A stretch of DNA of 64,000 nt from Actinomycetota bacterium. GTDB taxonomy: Bacteria; Actinomycetota; Acidimicrobiia; IMCC26256; PALSA-610. Below are positions 8,555-18,200 of this stretch, one piece after another (positions within the stretch are counted from its first letter, which is position 1; each line of letters begins with the position of its first letter). The stretch covers positions 1 to 64,000 of the forward strand of contig PLBO01000063.1 of assembly GCA_003134555.1 (NCBI GenBank). Direction: 5' to 3'. The position numbers and the translations under genes were made by a program. A model generated the notes under the pieces. The model worked only from the letters and a program-made list of their open reading frames with translations. It ran no database searches and was not told the origin of the DNA.

Positions 8555-10113
8555 CAGACGATGCGGCTCGTCTTGTCGCCCCAGTAGCGATCGCGCAGCA
8601 GGCGCTTGTAGAGCTTGCCCGTTTGTTCGCGCGGCAACTCGGGGTCGAAGTCGACCGCGAGCGGACATTTGTAGTGCGACAAGTGCGCGCGGCAGTAGGC
8701 GAGCAGTTCTTGCTCGAGCTCGGGGCCGGCGTCGTCCCACGCGGTCGGTTGCACGACCGCGTGCACGCGCTCGCCCATCTCGGGATCGGGGATACCGAAC
8801 ACCGCGACGTCGTAGACCTTCGGATGGTCGATGAGCAGGTTCTCGGCCTCTTGCGGATAGATGTTCACTCCGCCCGACACGATCATGAACGTGCGCCGGT
8901 CGGTGAGGAAGAGGTATCCGTCGGCGTCGAGGTAGCCCATGTCGCCGACGGTCGACCAGCCCTTGTCGTTGAACGAGTCGCGTGTCTTGGCTTCGTCCTT
9001 GTGGTACTCGAAGCCGGGACGGTTGGGCGGCGGCTCGAACCAGACGGTGCCGACCTCGCCGGCGGGTTGGCTTGCCCCGGACTCGTCGAGGATGTGGATC
9101 GGGCCCAGCATCGAGCGACCGACCGAGCCCGGATGCGCGAGCCAGTCGGGCGAGCTGACGTAGGTCGCGCCGGTGCCCTCGGTGGCCGCGTAGTACTCGT
9201 CGATGATCGGACCCCACCACTCGATCATCTTGCGCTTGGTCTCGACCGAGCACGGTGCGGCTGCGTGCAGCACGACCTTCTGCGACGACAGGTCGTACTT
9301 GGCGCGGACCTCGTCGGGCATCTTCAGCATGCGGACGAACATCGTCGGCACCCATTGCGAGTGCGTGACCTTGTACTGCTCGATGTAGGCGAGTGCGCGC
9401 TCGGGATCGAAGTGCTCCATGACGATCACCGTGCCGCCGAGACGCATCGTGCTCATCGAGTAGAAGAGCGGCGCCGAGTGATAGAGCGGCGCGGGCGAAA
9501 GATAGATGGCGTCGCCGTCCATCCCCCACACCGTCGTCATCATCCCCATCTCGACGGGCTGCTCGCCGACACGCTGCCGCGTGATCTTGTACTTCACCCC
9601 CTTCGGCCGCCCGGTAGTCCCCGACGAATAGAGCATGCGCGTGCCTTCGAGCTCCTCGTCGAGCGGAACCGCCGGATACCGATCCCGGGCAAGTGCGTAA
9701 GGCTCGTAGCCGTCGACGACCAACGCCTCCTCGCCAACCATCAGCCGAACCTTGACGCGCGGCATCTTGTCGACCAACTCCGCGGCAACATCCCGCAACG
9801 TGTCACTGGTGACGAGCACCTGCGCGTCACAGTCGTCGAGAATGTAAGCAACCTCGTCCGCATTGAAATGCGTATTGATACAAGTAAAGAACAACCCCGA
9901 CCGCTGCGCCGCCCAACAAGGCTCAAAAAACTCAGCCCGGTTCTCCATCAAAACCGCAACATGATCCCCAAACCTCAACCCCGCGTCCCAAAAAAGCTGC
10001 GCAAGCCGGTTCGACCGATCATCGAGCTCGCGGTAGGTGACGACCTGCCCGGACCCTGCCATCACATAAGCAGGATGAAGCGGCCGCTCGAGAGCGTGCT
10101 TACCAGGCCACAT
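8554..10113 (-). CDS. Acyl-CoA synthetase (AMP-forming, FadD-like)
   Basis: 519-residue ANL-superfamily ligase that would activate a carboxylic acid as acyl-AMP then acyl-CoA. The P-loop LYSSGTTGRPKGVK at 161-174, the ATEGTG adenine-binding motif, GDMGYLDADGY and the C-terminal PREQTGKLYKR catalytic lysine motif are all present. Length fits short/medium or aromatic acyl-CoA ligases. The first roughly 120 codons use T-ending synonyms far more than the rest of the gene (see findings). It precedes the coupled kinase-like gene and lies 139 bp downstream of an alcohol dehydrogenase on the same strand. Substrate unknown. Confidence 0.93.
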   Translation of the reverse strand: MWPGKHALERPLHPAYVMAGSGQVVTYRELDDRSNRLAQLFWDAGLRFGDHVAVLMENRAEFFEPCWAAQRSGLFFTCINTHFNADEVAYILDDCDAQVLVTSDTLRDVAAELVDKMPRVKVRLMVGEEALVVDGYEPYALARDRYPAVPLDEELEGTRMLYSSGTTGRPKGVKYKITRQRVGEQPVEMGMMTTVWGMDGDAIYLSPAPLYHSAPLFYSMSTMRLGGTVIVMEHFDPERALAYIEQYKVTHSQWVPTMFVRMLKMPDEVRAKYDLSSQKVVLHAAAPCSVETKRKMIEWWGPIIDEYYAATEGTGATYVSSPDWLAHPGSVGRSMLGPIHILDESGASQPAGEVGTVWFEPPPNRPGFEYHKDEAKTRDSFNDKGWSTVGDMGYLDADGYLFLTDRRTFMIVSGGVNIYPQEAENLLIDHPKVYDVAVFGIPDPEMGERVHAVVQPTAWDDAGPELEQELLAYCRAHLSHYKCPLAVDFDPELPREQTGKLYKRLLRDRYWGDKTSRIV

Positions 10114-10252
10114 TTTTGTCTTCCGCCCTTCCTCTCACCCGTGCGATGGAGGCGAGCAGGAACGAGAAAAGGAAAGGTGGAGGGCGACGTGCATACGGAG
10201 GTGAGTTGGAACCCGAACCGCAGTATGTGCGTCGCCCTCCACCGTCACAAGA

Positions 10253-11335
10253 TCAAAAGGCAGTGATGACCGACCGAATAACTTCCCCAGCCTCCATCGC
10301 GCGAAACGCCTCGTTCACTTCATCGAGCTTGATCGTGCGCGACACCAACGCCTGAGTGTCGAGACGACCGGTCTCGATCAGGTCGGCGAAGCGCTGGAAG
10401 TCGCGGCGCACCTGACCCGACCCGTACTTGCAACCCTTGAGCGTCTTCTCGTTGAAGAAGAGGTCGAAGGTCGACAGCGTGACCGTTGCTTCGGCGCGGG
10501 TCATACCGACCATGACCGCGGTTCCGCCCTTGCGGATCATGTTGAACGCCTGGAGCGTGGTTTCGGGAAGGCCGATGACCTCGAACGCGTAGTCGACGCC
10601 GCGCCCGCTCGTCAGCTGCTGGACCTGGGCGACCGGGTCGCCCTCGTTCGGGTCGACGAAGTCGGTCGCGCCGGCCTGCTCCGCCGTCTTGCGCTTCATC
10701 TCGACCGGGTCGACCGCGATGATGCGCGACGCGCCCGCGATGCGAGCGCCCTGGATAACGGCCTGGCCGACACCGCCGCAACCGATGACCGCGACCGTCG
10801 CGCCCGGGTGCACCTGCGCGGTGTTGAGCGCCGCGCCGACGCCGGTGGTGACGCCGCAACCGATGAGCGCGAGTTGGTCGTCGGTCACGCTGGTGTTGAT
10901 CTTGACGATCGACGACTGGTCGCACGTCATCGCCTCTGCGAACGTGCCGAGGCCGGTCATGGCCGAGTATTCGCTGCCGTCGGAGCGCTTGCCGCGCTGC
11001 TTCATCATGATCTCGAACTCGGTGTCGCACAGGTGCGACTGGTCGTGCAGGCAGAACCAGCAGGTGCCGCAGGCCGGGATGAACGACGCGATGATCCGGT
11101 CGCCCTTCTTGAGGCCGGCGACGTCCTTGCCGACCTCGACGATCGTGCCCGCACCCTCGTGGCCGAGGACGGTGCCGGGCATGATGCCGACGTAGCCGTT
11201 CTTCAGCGACAGGTCGGAGTGGCAGACGCCGCTGGCGCCGAGCTCGACCACGACATCGCGCGGCCCGGGGGGCGCGGGATCGATGTTCTCGATCGAGAGC
11301 GGCCCTCCGGTTTCGGTGAACACTGCAGCCCGCAT
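10253..11335 (-). CDS. Zinc-dependent alcohol dehydrogenase (class III-like MDR family)
   Basis: 360-residue NAD-dependent medium-chain dehydrogenase. The catalytic zinc site is Cys38 in SGVCHSD with GHEGAG at 58-63; the structural zinc lobe has Cys89, 92, 95 and 103; the cofactor motif is VIGCGGVGQ (about 183-191). It resembles the family annotated as Zn-dependent alcohol dehydrogenase in mycobacteria, used on aliphatic or steroid-side-chain alcohols. A strong AAGGAGGAAG site precedes the ATG. It is a paralogue of the MscR-like gene at 39800 but lacks the latter's [17 protein letters not shown] features. Position upstream of the acyl-CoA synthetase suggests alcohol to acid to CoA-ester flow (inference). 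Confidence 0.92.
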   Translation of the reverse strand: MRAAVFTETGGPLSIENIDPAPPGPRDVVVELGASGVCHSDLSLKNGYVGIMPGTVLGHEGAGTIVEVGKDVAGLKKGDRIIASFIPACGTCWFCLHDQSHLCDTEFEIMMKQRGKRSDGSEYSAMTGLGTFAEAMTCDQSSIVKINTSVTDDQLALIGCGVTTGVGAALNTAQVHPGATVAVIGCGGVGQAVIQGARIAGASRIIAVDPVEMKRKTAEQAGATDFVDPNEGDPVAQVQQLTSGRGVDYAFEVIGLPETTLQAFNMIRKGGTAVMVGMTRAEATVTLSTFDLFFNEKTLKGCKYGSGQVRRDFQRFADLIETGRLDTQALVSRTIKLDEVNEAFRAMEAGEVIRSVITAF

Positions 11336-11508
11336 GGGCTTCCTCCTTGACCTGCGTACGTGCGCTTGACCTGGGATGACGTCGCAAAGCTAGCGCCCCG
11401 CGTCCGTTCGGCGCCCGTGGGCCCGCGAACCGTCGCGCCTCGCTCCGCCTCGGGCACCGACCCGTCGTTGGCCGAGGTGCGGATCGGGTCGTCGTTTAGC
11501 ATTCGACG

Positions 11509-12438
11509 GTGCGGGTTGCGTATTTCGGTCCGGCCGGGACGTTCACCGAGGAGGCGCTGCTGTCGCAGCCCGACCTCGCCGCGGGTGATCGAACGCCGTT
11601 CGCGGCCGTGCCCGAGGTGATCGCGGCGGTCGAACGAGGCGACGCCGACGGGGGGGTCGTCCCGATCGAGAACATGATCGAAGGCTCCGTCTCGGTCACG
11701 CTCGACACGCTTGCCTTCGACAGCGAGCTCCTGATCCAGCGTGAGATCGACCTTCCGGTCTCGCTGAATCTGTGCGTGCGCCCCGGCGTCAGTCTCGCCG
11801 ACGTGCGTACGGTCGTGTCGTTCCCCCACGCCCTCGCTCAGTGTCGCGGCTGGCTCGCGAAGAAACTGCCGGGCGCGGAGGCGCGCGCGTCGCACTCCAC
11901 CTCCGACGCGGCGCGCGAGGTCGCGAAGTCGAAGCGCACCGACATGGCCGCGATATGTAACTCGCTCGCCGCGCAGCTCTACGGCCTGGAGGTGCTCGCC
12001 CGCGAGGTCGAGGATCATCCCGAGAACGAAACGCGTTTCGTGCTCGTCGGTCGGGGCGTGCCGGCGCCGACCGGTCACGACAAGACGTCGATCGTCTGCT
12101 TCCAGCGCGAAGACCAACCCGGTTCGCTGCTCTCGATCCTGCAGGAGTTCGCGGCGCGCGCGATCAACCTCACCAAGTTGGAGTCGCGCCCGACGAAGCG
12201 CGGCTTGGGCGACTACTGCTTCTTCGTCGACTGCGCGGGGCACGTCTCCGACGAAGTGGTCGCCGACGCGCTGCGCAACCTCGTCGCGAAGCAGGCCGAG
12301 GTCAAGTTCCTCGGCTCCTATCCGGTCGGCGGACCGGCCGAGGCCGGCGTCGTCCGGCGCAAGGCCGCGGGGCGCGCGTGGAAGAACGCGGCGACGTGGG
12401 TCGAGTCGCTGCGCGCGCAGATCCGGGAGACCGAGTGA
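11509..12438 (+). CDS. pheA: Prephenate dehydratase
   Basis: 309-residue monofunctional enzyme converting prephenate to phenylpyruvate in phenylalanine synthesis. The PDT domain begins VAYFGPAGTFTEEAL and continues with GVVPIENMIEGSV and the TRFVLVGR motif; an ACT regulatory domain follows (about 195-275, QPGSLLSILQEFA and NLTKLESRP, the ESRP phenylalanine-binding site). No chorismate mutase is fused. The start is GTG; TAGCAT lies only a few bases upstream, so a leaderless transcript is possible. The stop overlaps the serS start by 4 bp (GTGA). Confidence 0.96.
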   Translation: MRVAYFGPAGTFTEEALLSQPDLAAGDRTPFAAVPEVIAAVERGDADGGVVPIENMIEGSVSVTLDTLAFDSELLIQREIDLPVSLNLCVRPGVSLADVRTVVSFPHALAQCRGWLAKKLPGAEARASHSTSDAAREVAKSKRTDMAAICNSLAAQLYGLEVLAREVEDHPENETRFVLVGRGVPAPTGHDKTSIVCFQREDQPGSLLSILQEFAARAINLTKLESRPTKRGLGDYCFFVDCAGHVSDEVVADALRNLVAKQAEVKFLGSYPVGGPAEAGVVRRKAAGRAWKNAATWVESLRAQIRETE

Positions 12439-13688
12439 TCGACCTGAAGCGGCTGCGCGAGGAGCCGGAGTATCGCCGCGGCATCGAGCGCAAGCGCGTG
12501 CGCGACGATTTGATCGACGAGGTGCTCGCGGCCGATGCCGAACATCGGTTGCTCGTGCAGGAGGTCGATGCTCTGCGCGCCCGGCAGAACACGGCCAGCA
12601 AGGAGATCGGGAACGCTCCCCCCGACGAGCGGCCGGCGAAGATCGAGACCGCGGGGCAGTTGAAGGACGAGCTCACCACGCAGGAGAAAGAGCTCCAGGC
12701 CGTCGAGGCGCGCCTGCGCGAGCTCGCGCTGCAGCTCCCGAACCCGGCCGACGCGTCGGTGCCCGACGGCGGCGAGGACGAGGGAGAGGTCGTTCGAGTG
12801 GTGGGCGACACGCCGGCACCGCCTCCGCTCGACCACGCCGCGTTCTCGGAAGCGATGGGCTTCGTCGACACGAAGCGCGCGGCGGAGGCGAGCGGATCGC
12901 GTTTCGCGTACATCATGCGCGAGGGCGCGCTTCTCGAGCTCGCGCTCGTCAACTACGCGATGAGCACGATCGTGCGCCACGATTTCGTACCGGTGATCGC
13001 GCCCGCGTTGGTGCGTGAGCGCACGATGGAAGAGGCCGGGTTCTTTCCGACCGACCGGGCCCAGGTGTACGACGTCGACGACGGCGAGCTCTTCCTGCTC
13101 GGTACGAGCGAGGTCGCGTTGTCGGCGCTGCATCGTGCCGAGACGCTCACGCCCGAGGAACTTCCCGCTCGCTACGGCGGGTTCTCCACGTGCTTCCGGC
13201 GGGAGGCGGGCACGTACGGCAAGGACACGCGTGGCATCTTCCGCGTGCACCAGTTCGACAAGGTCGAGATGTTCTCCTACTGCGCGCCCGAGCAGAGCGC
13301 CGGCGAGCACGAGCAGATTCTGGCGATCGAAGAGGAGATCGTGACCGGGCTCGGCCTGCCGTACCGCGTCGTGAACATCGCGGCGGGCGATCTCGGCCCC
13401 GCGGCGGCCAGGAAGTTCGACATCGAGGCCTGGCTGCCGTCGGAGGGCGCGTACCGCGAGATCACGTCGTGCTCCAACTACACCGATTACTCCGCGCGCC
13501 GGCTCGGCACGCGCGTGAAGCGCGCCGGTGGCAGCGGTCTCGTACACACGCTCAACGGCACCGCGGTCGCGGTCAGCCGCATGCTCGTGTTCCTGTTCGA
13601 GCACTACCAGCAGCCCGACGGGAGCTTCGAGGTTCCCTACGTGCTGCGGCCTTACACCGGCTTCACCACCGTCGCCGCGCCCGCGTAA
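12435..13688 (+). CDS. serS: Seryl-tRNA synthetase
   Basis: 417-residue class II synthetase charging tRNA-Ser. The N-terminal antiparallel coiled-coil arm (about 30-105), which grips the long variable arm of tRNA-Ser, is followed by the catalytic core with motif 2 (FRREAGTYG...RVHQFDKVEMF) and motif 3 (TLNGTAVAVSRM). The GTG at 12435, giving MIDLKRLREEPEYRRG, was preferred over in-frame upstream starts because it matches the family N-terminus and makes a 4-bp GTGA overlap with pheA. A tRNA-Ser gene starts 19 bp after the stop on the same strand. Confidence 0.97.
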   Translation: MIDLKRLREEPEYRRGIERKRVRDDLIDEVLAADAEHRLLVQEVDALRARQNTASKEIGNAPPDERPAKIETAGQLKDELTTQEKELQAVEARLRELALQLPNPADASVPDGGEDEGEVVRVVGDTPAPPPLDHAAFSEAMGFVDTKRAAEASGSRFAYIMREGALLELALVNYAMSTIVRHDFVPVIAPALVRERTMEEAGFFPTDRAQVYDVDDGELFLLGTSEVALSALHRAETLTPEELPARYGGFSTCFRREAGTYGKDTRGIFRVHQFDKVEMFSYCAPEQSAGEHEQILAIEEEIVTGLGLPYRVVNIAAGDLGPAAARKFDIEAWLPSEGAYREITSCSNYTDYSARRLGTRVKRAGGSGLVHTLNGTAVAVSRMLVFLFEHYQQPDGSFEVPYVLRPYTGFTTVAAPA

Positions 13689-13707
13689 CGCCGGTAGCCT
13701 CGAACCC

Positions 13708-13790
13708 GGAGGGATGCCGGAGCGGCCGAACGGGGCGGTCTTGAAAACCGCTGTGCGCAAGCACCCAGGGTTCGAATCCCTGTCCCTCCG
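13708..13790 (+). tRNA. tRNA-Ser (anticodon UGA)
   Basis: 83-nt class II tRNA. The acceptor arm pairs GGAGGGA with TCCCTCC; the anticodon stem GCGGT/ACCGC encloses loop CTTGAAA (anticodon TGA); the long variable arm contains GTGCGCAAGCAC; the T-loop is GTTCGAATC; discriminator G. It lies 19 bp after serS, the gene for its own synthetase, and just before a flavoprotein gene. CCA is not encoded. Confidence 0.97.
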
Positions 13791-13853
13791 CAACGCTCCT
13801 GTTGTCAACTAATGGTCCGCGGGTCGGTTCGTCGTGCACACTGCCGGGTCGTG

Positions 13854-15251
13854 GTGGAGCGATTCGACATGGTGGTCATCGGAACCGGGCCCGCGGGCGA
13901 GAAGGGCGCGGCGCAGGCTGCCTACTTCGGTAAGCGCGTCGCGATCGTCGAGCGCAGCGCGCGGCCGGGCGGCGCGGCGGCGATCAACGCGTGGGTTCCG
14001 TCCAAGACGCTGCGCGAAGCCGCGTTGTACCTGACCGGCTTCCGGCACCGCGACGTGTACGAGGGGCTCAGTCTCGACCTGGACCCCACCTTCGCGGTCA
14101 GCCGGCTCCGATCGCGCTCGGCTCTGGTGGTCGACAAAATCACGAGTGAGGTGCGGTCGAACCTCGACGCCCACGGCATCGAGCTCGTGACGGGCGACGC
14201 GCGCCTCGGCCCGGACCGGTCGGTGCGCGTCACCACCGCGGACGGCGCGGTCCGCGAACTGCAGGCCGAAGCCGTCCTCATCGCGACCGGGTCACGCCCG
14301 CATCACCCCGCGGCGATCGACTTCGACGATCCGGACGTGGTCGATTCGGCGACCGTCCTGGACCTCGAGCGGCAGGTGCACCGCCTCGCGATCATCGGGG
14401 GCGGCGCCGTCGGCTGTGAGTACGCATCGATCTTCCGCGCACTCGGCACCGAAGTGACACTGATCGACAGCAGGACCCATCTGGTTCCCATGATGGACGC
14501 CGACGTTTCCGACGGGCTCGCCGCGGCCCTGCGCGACATCGGTGTGCGGGTCGTCCTCGAGGCGGGCGCCGTGCAGGTCGCGCGGGACGATGACGGCATC
14601 GCGGTCGAGATCCCGAATCAGCGCGTCGTCCGCGCCGACAAGGTTCTCTTTGCCGCGGGACGCGTCGGTAACACCGACGATCTGGCATTGGACGCCGCCG
14701 GCGTCGAGGTCGACGAACGAGGACGGATCACCGTCGACGATTGCTTTCGCACGACGGCGCCGGGTATCTACGCCGCCGGGGATGTGATCGGGCCGCCCGC
14801 GCTCGCATCGGTCTCGATGGAACAGGCGCGCGTCGCCGCGTGCCACGCGTTCGGCATTCCCTTCAAACAAATGGTCGACCCGATCACGCCCGCAGGCGTG
14901 TACTCGATACCCGAAGCCGCCGCGGTCGGGCTCACCGAACAACAGGCCGCTGCCGAGGGCATCGAATACGAGATCGGGCGGGCGCGCTTCGTGCACAACA
15001 GCCGGTCGGTCATCTCGGGAACCACCGACGGATTCATCAAGCTCGTGTTCCGCCGCGCCGACCGCCGGCTGCTCGGTGTGCACATCCTGGGCGAATCGGC
15101 CACTGAGCTCATACACCACGGACAGACGGTGCTCCACTTCGAAGGCACGATCGACTATTTCATCCAGAGCGTCTACAACGTGCCGACCCTCAGCGAGAGC
15201 TACAAGTACGCGGCCTACGACGGGCTGCAGCGGCTCGCGCGTCGCGCGTAG
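13854..15251 (+). CDS. SthA-like FAD-dependent pyridine nucleotide transhydrogenase
   Basis: 465-residue FAD/NAD(P) protein of the disulfide-reductase fold. It has the FAD motif VVIGTGPAGEKGA, the second Rossmann motif LAIIGGGAVGCEYA and the late FAD motif GIYAAGDVIG, plus the dimerisation domain. Where true disulfide reductases have the redox CxxxxC it reads AAINAWVPSKTL with no cysteine, as expected for the soluble transhydrogenase SthA group (which lacks the pair) rather than lipoamide or mycothione reductase. It would interconvert NADH and NADPH. Starts at ATG 13812 and GTG 13851/13854 are possible; MERFDMVVIG was chosen by family length. Confidence 0.88.
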   Translation: MERFDMVVIGTGPAGEKGAAQAAYFGKRVAIVERSARPGGAAAINAWVPSKTLREAALYLTGFRHRDVYEGLSLDLDPTFAVSRLRSRSALVVDKITSEVRSNLDAHGIELVTGDARLGPDRSVRVTTADGAVRELQAEAVLIATGSRPHHPAAIDFDDPDVVDSATVLDLERQVHRLAIIGGGAVGCEYASIFRALGTEVTLIDSRTHLVPMMDADVSDGLAAALRDIGVRVVLEAGAVQVARDDDGIAVEIPNQRVVRADKVLFAAGRVGNTDDLALDAAGVEVDERGRITVDDCFRTTAPGIYAAGDVIGPPALASVSMEQARVAACHAFGIPFKQMVDPITPAGVYSIPEAAAVGLTEQQAAAEGIEYEIGRARFVHNSRSVISGTTDGFIKLVFRRADRRLLGVHILGESATELIHHGQTVLHFEGTIDYFIQSVYNVPTLSESYKYAAYDGLQRLARRA

Positions 15252-15275
15252 AGCCGGGCGCGAGCCGAGGAAGCG

Positions 15276-18200
15276 TCAGCTCAGCCCGGCGCGTTGGCCG
15301 ATCTCCGCGGCGTCGACGCGGTTGGTGGTGTCGAGCTTGCGGAGGATGTTCGAGACGTGGACGCTCACCGTCTTCTTGCTGATGAAGAGCTCGTCGGCGA
15401 TCTGGCGGTCGGTTCGTCCGAGGGCGAGTTGCGCGAGGACCTCGACCTCGCGCGCGGTGAGCCCGAGGTCGTCAGCGACGGTCTGTCGCGGCGAGTCGGC
15501 GGACGTATCGCCGGCGAAGACGAGGGTGATGCGCGCGCGTTGCGCGAGACGTTCGACGCGCTCCCGTATCGGTGGCGCTCCGATCTCGACGGATGTCCGC
15601 CAGGCGGTCTGCGCGGCATCCGTCGCGCGCCCACGGCCGCCCCGGTTCGCAAATGTCGCTTCCGCCTCTCGCCACCGGCAGTACGCGGCGTGATAGGGCT
15701 CAGCTGCTTCGTCCCACAGTTCCGCCGCGGTGCGCCACCGGTCCGGATCGGATGCTTGCAGACGGGATTCCTCCGCCTTGCACGACGCGACCAGCGCAAA
15801 CGATCGGGGCGGGCGACGGACGCCTTCGTCCGAGCGCACGACGACCCGGCGCTCGGCTTCCTCGACGAGCGCACCCGCGAGCCGGCGGAACTTGTCGGTA
15901 TCGATCGTGCGTCGTCGCGCAAGAGCGGTGTCGTGTTCGTCGGCAAGGGCGCGTATGCCGACGGCGCACATTTCGACTCGGTACCCGATGTCGTCGGTGC
16001 CCGCGGCGACCATGAGGCCACGTTCGATCTCCTCGAAGGCCTCGGCAGGCTGGCCCCGCTCGAGCGCCAGCTCCGCGCGCAACAGGTGGAACCAGCCGCG
16101 GACCTGCACGGTGCCGAGGCCGGCCGACAGCTCGTCGGCATCGTCGAGCCGAACGTCGGCCTCGTCGAGCCGGCCGCGGCGGATGGCGAGCACTGCACGC
16201 AGCGCTTGCGGACCGAAGACGCAATCGGTGACGCCGCGTTCGTCCATGAGGCCGAGCAGATCGTCGGCCTCGTCCCACCGTCCCCGGCGAATGAGCGACT
16301 CGGCACTGTTTCCGCCCGCGCCGTTCAGCCGAACCCCGACGAGCCGCTCGTCGCGCGCGATGCCGTCGAAGACGACCTGCGCGGCCTCGTCGAGTCGTCC
16401 TGCTTGCATAAGCACGTGCGTGAGGATCTTGTAGCCCAGATCGAGACTGTCGGGGCGTCCCAGCTCTTCGGCAATCTCGACCGCCTCCCGCACGAGCGCG
16501 ATCCCGGCGTCGGGGTCGCCGTGCTCGGCCACACACGCGCCGAGGGTCGTGAGCGCGTGACTCTCCACGGCGCGGGCGCCGACGGCGCGGGCGACCGCCA
16601 CCGCGTCACGGCTGCGCGCTTCGGCCTCGTGGTCGTGCGCGATGAGCAAGAGGCTGCGGGCCTCTCCGGCCATGACGGCTGCAAGCTCGACCGATGGCGG
16701 CTCGACCGGAAGCAGCTCCGCGGCGCGGCGGTATGCGTCGAACGCGCCTTCGGCGTCGCCGATCGCCCACGCGGTGCGGCCGAGCATCGTCAGACCGGCC
16801 GCGGCGCGACGCGGATCCGAGACCGCGTCGATGCTGTCGAGCGCCAGCTTGACGAGCTCGAAAGATCGCTGCGGCGCGCCGGTGAGGTAGGCCGCCTCGG
16901 ACGTCTTCAAGATCAAGTCGACGTAGTCGATGGCGCGACGTCCGGTTTCGTCCGGGAGCCGTTCGCAGGCCGATATCGCGCGCTCGTAGTGCGCGTAGGC
17001 CTCCGGCATCGCGAGCAGGGCGGCCATCGCATCGGCGGCCGTGATCGATGCGTGCAGAGCATTCGACCATTCATTGGCTTGCCACCAGTGTCCGGCGAGC
17101 TCGATCTCGGCGTATCCCGGGCCCGCCGCGCGCAGCTCCGGGTTCGTGGTCAGCGCGACGGCGAGCCGGTGGTGCAGTCGAGCGCGCTCGGTGGGCAACA
17201 ACGCGTCGTCGACCGCGTCGCGTTGCAGAGCGTGGCGAAACCGAAAGCGCGACCGCTCGTCGACGGTCAGAACGTGAAGATCCACCGCTTCGGCGATCGC
17301 ATCCCGGAGAGGCTCCGTATCGAGATCGCAGGCCGCGGCGAGCAGACGGTGATCTATCGAACCGCCGGCAGCCGCGACGACGGCGGCGACGTGGCGGGCG
17401 TTTGCCGTGCAGCGATCGACGCGCAACATGATCACGTTGCGCAAGGCCGCGGGAAGTGATGTTGCATCGCGCGCCGCGGTGAGTTCCTCGGCGAAGAACG
17501 GGTTGCCTTCACACCGCGCGTGAACGGCTTCGAGGAGAGCCCACTCGGGTTGATGACCGAGAATCCCGGCCATCAACGCCGCGGTCGCGTCCAACTCGAG
17601 CCCGGTCAGTTCGAGTTGGGAAACCGCGCGATGCCTACCCAGCTCCGCGAGCATCCGCGACACAGATTGCTCTTGTTCGAGCTCGTCGCGGCGGTAGGTA
17701 CCGACCAGCAACACTGGGCTGCCGCCGAGATTGCGCGCGAGGAAGTCGATGACTTCGACGCTGGCCGAGTCGGCCCAGTGCAGGTCCTCGAAGACGACCA
17801 CTACCCGGGAGCGCTCGGCCAGCAACGTGAAGCAGTTCAACAGCGCCTCGAACAAGCGGGTCTTGCCCATCTCGCTCGGCGTCGTCGCATCTTCCCGCGG
17901 GCCCTCTGAGTGGGTGTCGAGCAGACCGAGCCCTTGACGGGCGGGTGTGAGGATCGCCGCGGCGGTCGGCTCGTCGAGCTGGCGGGACAGCTCGCGCAGG
18001 ACACCGACCACCGGGGCATACGGGAGTCCGCCGCCAACGGCCGGGGTGCACACCCCGGCCGCGACCAACGTTGCGGCGGCGCGGGCTCGATCCCGGAACT
18101 CCTCGATCAGGCGGGTCTTGCCGATACCGGCTTCGCCGCCGATCAGCACCGTCCGCGCGCCCGTCGCGTCGAGCGAGCCGAGGGTGTCGCACAGCAGGTC

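Noticed and set aside
10253-11335. Zinc alcohol dehydrogenase as a second MscR
   Set aside because: It shares the fold but lacks the mycothiol-dehydrogenase-specific stretches seen in the gene at 39800.
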